Source: Ipomoea triloba (taxonomy: Eukaryota; Streptophyta; Magnoliopsida; Solanales; Convolvulaceae). Taken from it: a stretch of 64,000 nucleotides of DNA. Below, in pieces: positions 20,031-30,911 of this stretch (positions are counted from its first letter, which is position 1; each line of letters starts with the position of its first letter). The stretch is from contig NC_044924.1 of assembly GCF_003576645.1 (NCBI RefSeq), forward strand, positions 23,510,085 through 23,574,084. The letters are read 5' to 3'. The translations under genes were made by a program, and so were the position numbers. The notes beneath the pieces are model-generated. The model was not told where the DNA came from. It was given only the letters and a program-made list of their open reading frames with translations, and made no database searches.

Positions 20031-22006
20031 GTTGGATATGGTGGTTGGTCTTATGGTTATTATTGTGGTCTGGAGGTTGTGGTTTGATGCTTATCTTTGG
20101 TATAATGGTTTGATTGGCTTCCTTGTGGTCATTTGGTTGAGGTTGTACCTCAGTTGGTGTCTGTTATTCCTTGATATGTCGGTTTGGATGGTTCCCTTGC
20201 AATTATTCTGTGGAAGTTGTGATTCAGTTGGTATCTTGGTTATAGACTTGTTGTCTTGTACATTCATATTGGATATTGGTGTTATTTGGAGAGTCCTTGG
20301 TTTATGGCTTATTCAGCTTGTTGTTGTTGAGTCTCCGTTTTAACTAAAGAACATTTCATTGGTGTGTATATTCTATACGGGTGTGTAAACCTATTTACAA
20401 GATTATTATATTATGTATGTTCTCACGAGTGTGAGTGGTGGTTGCTTAGCATTCTTTTGCTAATGGTTTTCTAAATGTTTTCCAGGTATGGAGTAGTCTA
20501 AGCCGTGAGCGCGCTAGAGCTATGTTATGCTTGCTTAGACTAGATGATGTTTTAGACTTCTTTCGGGCCTATGTGTCTTTGTTTTGGATTATGTACCTTG
20601 ACTAGTTTGTTATTGCTATGATGTTTTGAGGATTTATGTTTTGTTCAGTTTTTGGATAGCCTGTGCATCTAGGCTGTGTTTTACCTAGATGTGGCATGAC
20701 ACCCTATAAGTTTTAAATCGCTTCCGCTATAGTATGAGTAGTTGTTGAGATAAGCAGCTTTTATGTTTAAAGTTTTAGCTATCTCAGCTTGTGAAAAGTT
20801 GGGGGTGTCACACTGGAGATCAAGGGAAGGAACGGTGACTTTAAAAGCCCGACAATCCATTTCTCTGTCTTCAACGATCCCTATCACATCTCGGTTAACA
20901 CCTTGGGGGTATTTCTTAGATTTTACGATAGAGATGACCAGGCAAAGCCATGGTATAGACGACTACCATGGGATTTTGGGGATCTTGAAACCCTAAAGAG
21001 GTATTGGCGCACCATTGCAAAGCCGGGAATTGAGTGGAGTGGATCGAGAGTTCTGCATAGCTACATCCGTAGAGATGATCTTCGGGTGGTGAGACGCATC
21101 CTAGCCCAGTCATGGGGAGGTCGTAGGAGAAACTTTGCGAAAGTTTACAGATTGGACCTGTTTGCTATTTGGAGTATGGATACAGGAAGCCCGTGAATAT
21201 GGGTGCAGATTGTAAAGGATGCTGCAGGTATAATAACAGGAGAAAGTCAACTCTGTGTTCATAGGACCATTAGTCACCCAGCTGTGCATCGTCTTGGGAT
21301 ACACGGAAAGGGAAAATTGGACTGAGTATAGCCTACCGGAGGCACTCATGACTCCTCTATCGGATGTATCCGACATGAACCTTGGCCGCTCGCGCAAGTA
21401 AAGAAAGTAGGCGAGGGTAGCTAAGAAGGCCACAACTACGTCACGCGCTCCACCTGTACAGCCCCCAGCTACCTCTCCCTCCTCATTATCCCAGCCTGTT
21501 TCATCCCACCGATAGACTTTATCATCTTCATCTGTCCAACCTCATTCCCCTCCGATCCTATCCCCCGATGATTCGATCTTCTTTCAATCAGTAGCTCTGT
21601 CTGCTTAAGATCCTATTCCCGCGCAATCATCGTCACTTCCTGCAACGCCCGAATGTTTTATTAAGGTCACAGACTAGAAGTCCATGCAGGCTTTCCAGTA
21701 CCAGCTGCATCTGGAGCAAGAGCGGCACTTGGAAGAAAGGGATGCCTGACATTGCAAGCTCCTAGAGGAACTGAGCATGCAAATAAACCACCTCAGGAGA
21801 GAGCTTACAAGAAGAGCACCCAGCACCAGGCAGTGAGAGAAATGAGTTTGGAAGTTTGCCCATGAAAAAGAAAACCGATGAATGTTTGAATATTTTCTAT
21901 TGATGACTTGAAAAATAATTGTGGACCATATTTATCTTTGTTTGATTTATTTTCATGCTTGTTGACAATATTTGGTAGCCTGGTTGTTGCTACTGTTTCT
22001 GACGTT

Positions 22007-22053
22007 TCGTCCAGCCAAGGACGTTAAACGTGGCGCTCTTAGGAGGCACCCCA
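22007..22053 (+). other. Athila two-hairpin/GTTAAAC module, copy 2
   Basis: Hairpin 1 CGTCC-agccaa-GGACG, then TTAAAC, then hairpin 2 TTAGG-aggcac-CCCAA with one mismatch in the stem. The variable fifth pair is C-G here, T-A in copy 1 and G-C in copy 3. Confidence 0.7.
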
Positions 22054-22713
22054 AGCCAAAAACAACGAGAGAGAGATAGAGAAGCCAGGAAACCAAGAAG
22101 CGAAAGGTAGAATTTACATTCTTTATTCTTTGATGCTGACCTTTAATGTAGGAAATTTTCAAAGGGCCGAAACACGCGCTGATGCTTAATGGAGGGATAT
22201 GCAGTGTTGGTATATTTTTCTATCCCTTTTTCTTTATGGATGCCTTGTTACAATTCTAAAAGTGGATGTTCTTTTCTATGAGTTTGCTGACTTTGATATA
22301 CATATGATGAGTAGTGTGATCTTGTTTATAAATGGGTACTTTAGTTTATTGTTCAGGCCCATAAACACTTTTAAGTGTGGAAAGACATTCTTGTTACTTG
22401 TTTAATTGACCCTTACTCCTTGTCCGCTGTTCCTCTTGGCAACATCGAGGACGATGTTATTTTCTAATTGTAGAAAGGATGCGTTGCATGCATATACTTG
22501 AATTGATTGATTGATTGAGTTTATCGGGTGTATGATTTTAGAGAGTGTGTCATTGTCGATACTATCTAGGAGGAATTCTAATCTTGTGCCAAGAAAATTT
22601 TTGAAATATGCTTTGGAAGTTGCCTTTTGCACTGAAAATTGGAATCTATGGAACCAAAATGGTTCAAATCTTTGTGTGCTTGCATGTTATTCACCCTTTA
22701 TTTTGTTTGGACC
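22054..22713. other. Non-coding Athila-type sequence
   Basis: No gene is seen. Phrases such as 'tttaagtgtgg' and 'gcaacatcgaggacgatgtt' look like degenerate retrotransposon spacer. The junction with the opposite-strand gag lies near 22714. Confidence 0.4.
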
Positions 22714-23538
22714 TTAGTCAAGTAGTATTTTTCCTTCATCAGTTAGCCCTCCATAGAATGAACTTATTACGTCCCATGGGTGCATTAGATCTTGTGGGCA
22801 TTGCCTTTTTAGCACTTTAAACCTTCTCCAAGTTTCTCCCAAACTTTCAAGCCTTCCTTGCTTGAACTCTTGTATTTGTCTTCTGATTCTCATAGTCTTA
22901 GTAATTGGGAAGAACTCGTTCATAAACTCTCGGTGTAGCTGTTGCCACGATCTGAAGTGGTTATCGTCTTGACTATCCAACCAGCGTGCTGCCTCTCCTA
23001 TAACTGAAAACGGGAATAGCTTGAGTCTAATTATCTCTTCACTGACACCTTCCTGTCTGTACATACCACATGCTCTTATAAACCTTGTGATGTGTGCATT
23101 AGGATCTTCTGATGGCAATCCTGAGTATTGGCTATTTTGGACCAATGTGAGTATAGTTGGATGTACATGGAAGTTGACATTTTCCATCGGTGGTAGATAG
23201 ATCAAATTGTGCATATTGAAGTCCAGCGTCATGTAATCGGCGATTGATCTTTGCGGTTCTTGAGGTATTCCATAGTAATCTTCTTCTCAAAGGTGCTCTT
23301 GTGGATTCGCTCTATTAACTTGTGGTTCTTCCAAAATTGGTTCTTCATGGTTAATCGGTCCTTGTGGATTAACTGGCACAGGAGGTGGGTTTGGTATAGT
23401 TGTTCCTCTTCCTTGTGGATTTCTGGTTGCGCTTGACGAATCCATTTGTGATTTTTGGATGCTTTTCTTCCTAGTTGCTCTGTTGATTTCTGGAATATAA
23501 GGTAGTAAGCCTTGATTTCTTTTTGCTCGCGTGTGCAT
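22714..23538 (-). pseudogene. Athila-type Ty3/gypsy gag (5' part, one nonsense codon)
   Basis: The frame starts MHTRAKRNQGLLPYIPEI and continues through a Pro/Asn-rich stretch to TGA at 23287-23289. It goes on in the same frame (EEDYYGIPQ...DYMTLDF) into the gag core: SEDPNAHITRFIRAC, RLKLFPFSVIGEAARWLDS, FRSWQQLHREFMNEFFP, RIRRQIQEFKQG, SLGETWRRFK. It stops at 22714 just after FYGGLTDEGK, where homology ends. The TGA is likely a CGA-to-TGA change. Gag begins 184 nt after the primer site, as expected. Zinc knuckle, protease and pol are absent, so this is a 5'-end fragment. Confidence 0.88.
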
Positions 23539-23721
23539 TCACCTGTTAAGATTATCAATGAAGCAAAATGGTCCACAATTGACTAAAAGTAGTCAATTGG
23601 GTAAGTAGCAAAAACAAGTAAAATAGAAAATAAAACAAAGTAAAATGGTGTGGATTAACAATGTTCAAATCTCACAATCATTCAATCAAAATAGACAAAA
23701 CATTTGACAACCTATTGCCTT

Positions 23722-23738
23722 CCCCGGCAACGGCGCCA
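23722..23738 (-). other. Primer-binding site, tRNA-Asp
   Basis: TGGCGCCGTTGCCGGGG on the minus strand, complementary to the 3' end of plant tRNA-Asp and characteristic of Athila elements. Three bases separate it from the LTR end at 23742. Confidence 0.9.
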
Positions 23739-23741
23739 TTT

Positions 23742-24945
23742 TGAACAATTGTTTTGGGTAGTGGTGAATTGTCAAAAGATATATGAATGTGATAAAACGG
23801 ACAGTTAGTGACTCCCCGAGTGTCGGTCTCGAAGGAAGGACGTGGAGGTGTGTCAAGTGTTTGTGTGTTTAAATGATTGAGTCATGCTAGAGATTCGAGT
23901 GTGGTGAATGGTGATTCAAGAGTGAAGAGGTTCATAAGGTTTGTGAGAATGAAAGTAAAACAAATATAAGTAAATGTATGTAAAGAGATAAGGGATTGGA
24001 TAGTGTTCATCTATGTTGCATCCTAGTGTGTCTATGGCAATGGATAACGAAGCAAAGATGTTGGCTATTCAGGAGTGTGTCGTCGTAGTCCTCTTCCACC
24101 TCTGTGTACTAAGGCTTCTTGGACTTAGGAGTGCCTTTAAGCAACCAAAGTCCTAAGAGACATTTTATCAAACACTTTAGCTACACACTTTCCTACTAGT
24201 CTTAAGAAGTCCATAGGATCTATGATTGTTACAAAGCTTTCAATCCTAACTCTAATCAAAGACATGAAAGAGTCAAGAGCTCAATCTCTCATCTAGAATA
24301 TTGTCCAAATCCAAACAAGATATCATCAAAACAACAATCAATAGACAATAATAGAAATTCCAACAATCCAAGCATTTAAATCCAAAATAAGATATAAGAT
24401 CATCACACTAGCAACATATCTTCACATAATCCAAATCTCTAGATTAAACTAGCTACTCATGATCAAGAATTTAAAGACAAAAGCTAATTCAATCCAAGAA
24501 CAAAATAATAAAATAGATTAAGATGTAATAGAAATCACCTAGATTTGAAGTGTTTCTTCAATCCAAGCTTGTTGTCTTCTTACAAGGAGAAATTACTAAG
24601 CTAAACAATCTTAAAAACTAAGAAATGTAAAATTGCTAGAAGGAGGAACTCTCCAAAAATGGGAAAAAGGGGTTCTCCACTGAAATTCTATCAAGGGGGC
24701 TTAAATAGTCTCCGAAATTTCGCCCTAGGAAGATTCCCGCGCAGAGTTCCAACCACGCCTTCCCACTCGCGTGTGGACGTGCGTGGTTGGCTACTGGAAT
24801 GTTGCCACGCACACCAACACGCGTGTGGGCTTCATTCCGGGTCTTCGGGGCTCCAGACTTGCTCGGTTTGCTTCTCAAGCTCGTTCTTTGTTCCTAGTAG
24901 CTCCCGGGACCTCTATATTGTCTCAAATCATGCCAAAGGTAGCTT
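23742..24945 (-). mobile_element. 5' LTR, family A copy 5 (truncated upstream)
   Basis: The LTR end (…TTGTTCA on the minus strand) is fixed by the primer site. The 'actccccgagt' block lies near 23812, the TATA-like ctatttaagcc near 24700 and the CACGCGTG module at 24751-24830. The LTR start (TGATAGACGCC) is missing: sequence changes to Helitron helicase at about 24945. This copy ties the whole family A to Athila-type gag. Confidence 0.85.
24751..24830 (-). promoter_or_regulatory. CACGCGTG module, family A copy 5
   Basis: Two blocks, one reduced to ACTCGCGTGT and one ACACGCGTGT, with CCACGC/GCGTGG arms and CTGGAAT between. It lies about 45 nt upstream of the minus-strand TATA-like box. Confidence 0.5.
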
Positions 24946-24949
24946 TGTG

Positions 24950-25684
24950 TGCGGTTAATGAATTTAAAGCACAAATCATCATAAAATTATCATCTAAGGA
25001 TACTGAAAACGTTATAAAGCACCCTAGTTTGTACACAAATAATGGGTATCTTGGGAGCTTATCAGTCGTCGATCAAATTTATCAGTACATGTGCGAGATG
25101 AATACTACAAAAGGACAAACATATTTAAGTTGTGACTCTTTGTGTAAGGCATAATCAGACGGTGAAAATCTATCAAAGGTACACACTTCTGAATTCTTAA
25201 ATAGTTTGAGATTGTCTGGACTTCCTAATCATTCTTTGACATTAAAGGTTGGTACACCTATTATGTTATTGTGGAACATAGACCACTCTCTTGGTCTTTG
25301 TTACGGTACACGGCTCATTGTCACAAGATTGACAAATTACATTGTCGAAACAAGAATAGTTAATGAGACACATGAATGAACCAAAGTTCTTTTCCCCCAA
25401 ATGTCTCTCACTCATTTTGATACGAGATTGTCATTCAAGTTCCAGCATAAACAATTCCCATTGATGATTGCATAAGACATGACTATCAACAAAAGTCAAG
25501 GCCAAACACTAACTCACGTTGCGTTATTGTTGAAACAATTGGTCTCTAATCACAGTCAATTGTAAATGACTTTTTCCCGAGTCACCTATCTTGGTGGCCT
25601 GAAGGTGTTAGCTCTAAACAAGGATGAACAAGATTCTGTTGCTACTACCAATATCGTCTACAAAGAGGTTTTCTATAATGTGTA
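24950..25684 (+). pseudogene. Helitron PIF1-like helicase C-terminus
   Basis: Successive frames hold the C-terminal blocks of Helitron helicases: TYLSCDSLCKA, then EFLNSLRLSGLPNHSLTLKVGTPIMLLWNID, GLCYGTRLIVTRL, FKFQHKQFPLMIA, MTINKSQGQTLTHVALLL and SRVTYLGGLKVLAL. Stops occur after CKA (25152) and after ETHE (about 25379), and there are others. The Walker motifs and the Rep domain are absent, so this is a decayed 3' end of an autonomous Helitron ORF. The AT-rich tandem array downstream may be related. Confidence 0.85.
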
Positions 25685-25834
25685 ATTCCAGCCGGTGATA
25701 TTATATTTTCTTTTTCGAAGAGCACAATTGCCCAATTTATACAAATACTAAACACTGATATATAAAATATCCAAAGTTTCAGCACCAGATGCTTACATCT
25801 GCACATTAGCTATTAATTCAACAATTACGTGTAC

Positions 25835-25886
25835 AAATACATATATGTATGTATGTGTACACATACATATATATATATATGTATAT

Positions 25887-25934
<48 letters not shown>

Positions 25935-26118
25935 GTATATGTATATATATATATGTATATATATGTATATGTATATATATATGTATGTATATGTATATGT
26001 ATATGTATACATATATATACATATATATACATATACATATACATATACATACATATATATATATATGTATATGTATATATATGTATATATATGTATATGT
26101 ATATGTATATGTATATAG
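25835..26118. repeat. Compound (ATGT/AT)n microsatellite
   Basis: Alternating atgtat and atatat units, partly palindromic (atacat runs near 26010-26050). It produces long Tyr/Ile/His ORFs on both strands that are not genes. Confidence 0.95.
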
Positions 26119-27925
26119 ATTTGCGTAATATTGTAAAATATGGTAATACAATTCCTATTCGTATTATAATTGTACAATAAAATATGGTAATACAATTCCT
26201 AATAAAATATATTTTTCTATACTTTTCTATTTGTATTACAATTCTAGATTAAAATTAGTATTCATAATAATACAGTACATATATTTCCTGCAACATAATT
26301 TATATCTATACTATTAATAAAAATAAAATCCTCAATTTTAATTTCCCGCCTAGAACACTCTTATACAGTTAAGGTTTGCGTAATATTGTAAAATATGGTA
26401 ACAGAATTCTTATTCATACTACAATTGTACATTTAAATATGGTAATACAATTCCTAATAAAATTTATTCTTTCCTACTTTCCTATTCGTAATAGAATTTT
26501 AGATTAAAATTACTAATCGTAATAATACAATACATATATTTCCTGCAACGTAATATATACTACAAATAAAAAAAAAACAAAATCCACTGTTTTAATTTCC
26601 GCCCAAAAGACTCCTATACTATTAAGGTTTGCGTAATATTGTAAAGTATATTTTTATACAATTTATATTCATTCTACAATTGTACATTAATTAAAATATG
26701 GTAATATAATTCCTAATAAAATATATTATTTCCTACTTTCCTATTCGTAATACAATTATAGATTAAAATTACTAATCGTAATAATACATTTTATATATTT
26801 CCCTGCGACGTAATCTATACCATTAATAAAAACAAAATACTCAATTTTACCTTACAAAACACTCCTATACTGTTAAGATTTGCATAATCTATACTAATAA
26901 TAAAAACAAAATTCTTCATTTTAATTTTTTGTCCAAAACAGTCCTATACTAATAAGGTTTGCCTAATATTGTAAAAATTAGGATAATACAATTTCATTTC
27001 GTACTACAATTGTATATTAAAATATGGTAATACAATTCCTAATACAATATATTCTTTCCTACTTTCATATTCGTTATTCAATTCTAGATTAAAATTACTA
27101 ATCGTAATAATACAGTACATATACTTCCCTGTAATCTATATTATTAATTAATAAAAACAAAATTCTTCATTTTAACTTCCTGCCTAAAACACTCCTATAC
27201 TATTAAGGTTTGCGTAATATTGTAAAAAATACTATAATAAAATTTCTATTAGTACTACAATTGTATATTAAAATATGGTAATAAAATTCCTAATACAATA
27301 TATTATTTTCCTACTTTCCAATTCGTAATACAATTCTAGATTCAAATTACTAATCGTAATAATACAGTACATATATTTTGCTACAACGTAATCTATACTA
27401 TTAATAAAAATAAAATCTTACATTTTAAGTTCTCCCCAAAACGCTCCTATATTATTAATGTTTGCCTAATATTGTAAAAATTAGGATAATACAATTTCTA
27501 TTCGTATTACAATTGTATATTAAAATATGGTAATAATATTCCTAATACAATATATTCTTTAACTTTCGCGCAACATAAAGCCTCCACTGAGGGTCGATTT
27601 CATGACCTCCTATATGGTAAAGTCACTAATGCCATTTGAGCACAAAGTGCTTAGCGTAATCTATATTCTATATTATTAATAAAAACAAAATACACCATTT
27701 TAACTTCCCGCCGAAAAAACTCTTGTACTATTAAGGTTTGCGTAATATTATAAAAAAAAATACGGTAATACAATTTCAATTAGTACTATAATATTATATT
27801 AAAATATGGTAATACAATTCCTAATAAAATATATTATTTCCTACTTTTCTATTCATAATATAATTCTAGATTAAAATTACCAATCGTAATAATATAGTAC
27901 ATATATTTCCCTGCAACGTAATGTT
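26119..27925. repeat. Tandem array of about 250-bp AT-rich units, about 7 copies
   Basis: The phrase gtttgcgtaatattgtaaaa (or one-base variants) recurs near 26123, 26373, 26624, 26960, 27207, 27457 and 27735. Each is followed by 'acaattcctattcgtactac', 'attctagattaaaattac' and 'ctatactattaataaaaac'. Spacing is about 250 bp except for two longer units. One unit (about 27560-27660) carries a short unrelated insert. 'ctatactattaataaaa' resembles plant Helitron 5' ends, suggesting tandemly arranged Helitron-derived units. Confidence 0.8.
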
Positions 27926-28230
27926 GTAATATATGGTTGATGAAACAAATTCTTGCTAAGTAGTCATTTACTGTATTTGTATGTATAAATATAGGAAAAC
28001 AAAGAGAGAAATTGACTTGAACAAGCCTTTTTTTATTCAATATTCTAGAGAAAGTTGAGAGGAATTGTAAACTGTATTGTAGACAGGAGATGCTAGTGTA
28101 GAAATGGAAGAAGCCCCCCTAAAATGAGGGGCCCTAACCCCCTATATAGGTCCTTGACCCGTACCCGAAGTCGAACAGACATACACAACGTGTCGGGCAG
28201 TATACTCGAGGTATATTCCTTATCAATGGT
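27926..28230. mobile_element. Unclassified 0.3-kb insertion (LTR-like)
   Basis: Interrupts the repeat unit between 'gcaacgtaat' and 'ggtaatacaattcctattc'. It contains 'ctatataggtccttg' (TATA-like) and GC-richer sequence (agcccccctaaaatgagggg). Exact ends and a TSD could not be settled. Confidence 0.35.
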
Positions 28231-29354
28231 AATACAATTCCTATTCATACTACAATTCTACATTAAAATTACATGAGACGTTGACATAATCGTCATCAAC
28301 AATATACTTGTAGTTAGTACATATACTTCCTTGCAAATCGTAAATAACAATATTTTTCTACAGAATCTGTAAATCGTGAACAATAACATTAGTCTCCTAA
28401 TCGTGACCAATTCTACCATCGTGATTGTTCACTAATGGGGTTTATTTCGTCTCTGCTTCCGACATATCCCCAGAGACGAGAAAAAACTGTATAAGATTCC
28501 GGCTGATGCGTTGTTATTTGTCCAGGAAATATCAACGTTCCACGGCAAACCAATAGACACTGGAGTACTTACTCTATGACTCCCAGGTTAATGTTATTAA
28601 CTAATAACTATAGATCTACGATTTGTATGTAGTTCACATTGAAAGTTCTGATTTTGTTAACCTGGATGTTTCGTTGGTTTTTTTTTTTTTTTTTGTCTAT
28701 AAAAGTATAAATACATCATTTTGTTTTAAGTGTTATCAGTTTAGATGATTATTAAAGTTCTTAGTATTGATTTTGTTTTCCTGGAGGGCTTTCTGGAGTG
28801 ATTTTTTTTTTATTACACAACTATAGTTAAATAAATGATTTTGTAGTATACAATTAATTTACTATAAGCCATTTAATCATCCTATTATGCATAAAATAGA
28901 ACTCTATTACGCAATTTTATTTCTGTGTTATCCCGATATTATTAGTAGAAGCTTAAGTGACTATTTCTATGTTATTAATATGTTAAAACCAAATTCTATT
29001 CTGTTAAACTGTTACACTAGAATTCTATCACTATATGTCTTCGTTCTTTAACTAACATGTTTCTGGCATAAATGTATAATTGAGTTTTAGGTTTTATCAG
29101 TTTATATGATTATTAATGTTCTTAAATCTCAGCTTGACTACCAAACAACAATACTTCATCTAGGCTGTAAAAAATTGAATAATAAAATGCAATGTTAAAC
29201 TTTACCTACTAAGGTTATCATCAATAACAATTCCCAGTGTAGCTATAAAAAAAACCAAGCGCTAAAGAACTCAAACTAAAGTTTGTCACTATGATATGCA
29301 TAGACATAGTCGATCCAAACCATATTTTCATTATTTTCACTTAAAACAACTAGC
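28231..29354. other. AT-rich intergenic sequence
   Basis: No coding potential and no clear repeat, apart from a last degenerate unit of the 250-bp array (28226-28330) and T-runs near 28680 and 28803. Confidence 0.5.
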
Positions 29355-29555
29355 AGTGAAAATAATGAACCATCCCTTGATGGGGAACCTGGGAATGATC
29401 ACCATAAACGGAAGGCGAAAGAGCTGAGAGAGAAACAGAATGAGGAAAGTGGTGGTGAGACTAAAAAGAAGCCGAGGTTGAACTGGAACCCGGAGATGCA
29501 TCAGAGATTTGTGCAGGCAGTTACCAAGTTAGGTTATGATGATTCATTATTATAA
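29355..29555 (+). pseudogene. Isolated GARP (Myb-like) domain exon fragment, type-B response-regulator-like
   Basis: An open frame of 66 codons without a start. It begins SENNEPSLDGEPGNDHHKRK, then a Lys/Glu-rich stretch, then KKKPRLNWNPEMHQRFVQAV and TKLG before running to a stop. This is the first helix region of a plant GARP DNA-binding domain as in type-B ARR or GLK-like factors. A donor-like G|GTTATG follows TKL. The next expected exon (second and third GARP helices) is not seen. It lies between Helitron-type repeats and a copia fragment, so transposon capture is plausible but not shown. Confidence 0.7.
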
Positions 29556-30532
29556 GACATCATCCTATCCTTTCCTTCAAAAGAGTATAAGACATAGGTA
29601 TATATAGTTTCTTGTCCATTATTAACTTTGTGATTCATTATTCTAACGTTGGTCAGGACAATGAGGGAATGGCGCCAAGGTCTTCTCAGTCTCACCTTCT
29701 CAGCCTTAGATAGTGACTACTATTGTTGGGCAGTCTGGGTCAAAATTAGATTCGTCCATTTCTTCCTCCTCCGATGCAATCTCTTCTTCTGATTCATTCT
29801 CTCGAGGTTGATAACTGTACTGTTTGGGCCAAACAGTGAATGCCTATATGAGTCTGGTGGCGTAGAGGAGGACACATGCAGCCCGTCGACGCAAGAGACG
29901 TCTCTTGGACTACATTTATCATATCATCAAGGTGTTTATGTCGCCTTCAGGCGATCTTTCATCTCGTTTAGTCTTCTTGATACTTCTTTCTAGTAAATCT
30001 TGTTCTTCCTGGGATTGGGGGCTTCTCACCGGCGATTGAGTTCCCGAGAGCATTTTCACCTCCGATGGAATATCTTGGGTTAAACTCTTCAATCTTTTGC
30101 CAATGTTGCAGTTTACTTTATTATATTTAGATTACATGGAACAAAAACAATGTATGTCCAAATTAAACTATTAGACATGATCCTATTTTTAATATATATA
30201 TAGAGGATTGTATTACATGTATTAGATTAAGTGAGACCTCTACTGAGATGAAAGAGATTCACAACAATATTACTATTTCATTATGAGATGCTAGATCATG
30301 ATTATACTAATAGTTTCATTTCAAAATCTTAAATTTTAATATGTAACAAACCTATTTAAATTTAAAACTATTTAAATTCTATGAAGACATCCTCTTCAGT
30401 CTTTTTACATTTATCAGCTTATCAAAAAGCTAATTTTACCAAACAATTTTAAGCATAATCAGCTAACTTAACAGCGGTTCAGTTTTCAGTTTTAGCTACC
30501 TTTTCAGCTAGGTTTTCCAAACATAGCAATGG
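29556..30532. other. Unassigned sequence
   Basis: 29640-30070 is less AT-rich, with short frames (for example around EFPRAFSPPMEYLG near 30040) that might be further exon debris, but I cannot assign them. The rest is AT-rich. Confidence 0.3.
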
Positions 30533-30608
30533 TCCTAGAGTAGTTTTCAAAGTAAGCTATATTTTTAGTAGCTCAAAAATATAGCTTATTTTGAAAACTA
30601 CTCTAGGA
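30533..30608. repeat. Perfect-arm foldback (MITE-like)
   Basis: Inverted repeat with about 34-bp arms (tcctagagtagttttcaaa... and its complement) differing at one base, loop 6-7 bp. 'aagctata' continues on the right side only. Confidence 0.75.
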
Positions 30609-30911
30609 GTTAATAATAATAAGCTATAATTCGTAAATAAGCTCTGCCAAATAAAGTCTAAGAAATTGAAAGTAATACAGAATACTTAAATGGTAATAAA
30701 ATTATTTTTATAATAAAAAATTATATTAATGCTTTTTAAAATTATTTCTCTTTTTCCATATTTATTTTAATAATAATATAATTGCATAAATCATACTTCG
30801 TATTACATGTATCTATTTTTTTTAAAATAAATGCAATCAAACGAGTCATATACTATTGATACTTTTGTATTGATCTTATAATCAAATAAATGTATATTTT
30901 CAAAGTCTTTG

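Larger units (their letters stand above)
18205..20812 (+). mobile_element. Solo LTR, family C, 2.6 kb, with 5-bp TSD
   Basis: TGTAACACCCCG...GGGGTGTCACA ends, flanked by CTGGA at 18200-18204 and 20813-20817. Removal restores the ATHILA ORF-1 frame (FIASLEIKG). A TATA box (tataaaagag, about 18627) gives plus orientation. It contains an (AT)n tract and two minisatellites, but no retrotransposon gene, primer site or polypurine tract. The ORFs at 19806-20343 are low-complexity. Confidence 0.9.
17867..21836 (+). pseudogene. ATHILA ORF-1 family protein, split by a solo LTR
   Basis: The first part (17867-18204) starts MSSQSSFTRQREMRYRKGKA and has the ATHILA ORF-1 block FYHLITLPITGWNY, then AVTCLIHQPYW and VVYEFIASL. 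After the inserted LTR (18205-20812) the same frame resumes. It continues with FSVFNDPYHISVNTLG, PWYRRLPWDFGDLETLKRYW, EWSGSRVLHS, RRILAQSWGGRRRN and KVYRLDLFAIWSM. From about 21196 stops and frame changes accumulate, although ORF-1-like sequence (ALMTPLSDVSDMNL, a Pro/Ser-rich stretch and a short coiled coil) can be followed to 21836. ORF-1 is a Ty3/gypsy Athila protein of unknown function. Confidence 0.88.

Noticed and set aside
19806..20343. Two overlapping ORFs inside the 2.6-kb insertion
   Set aside because: They cover a minisatellite and T/G-rich LTR sequence; Leu/Val/Cys/Trp-rich products lack any retrotransposon motif.
25793..26195. Several long ORFs on both strands rich in Tyr, Ile, His and Val
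   Set aside because: They are translations of an (ATGT/AT)n microsatellite; all frames stay open because of composition.
26119..27925. Regularly spaced repeats that could suggest a CRISPR-like array
   Set aside because: Units are about 250 bp, imperfect and contiguous without unique spacers, in a eukaryotic genome; a tandem array.
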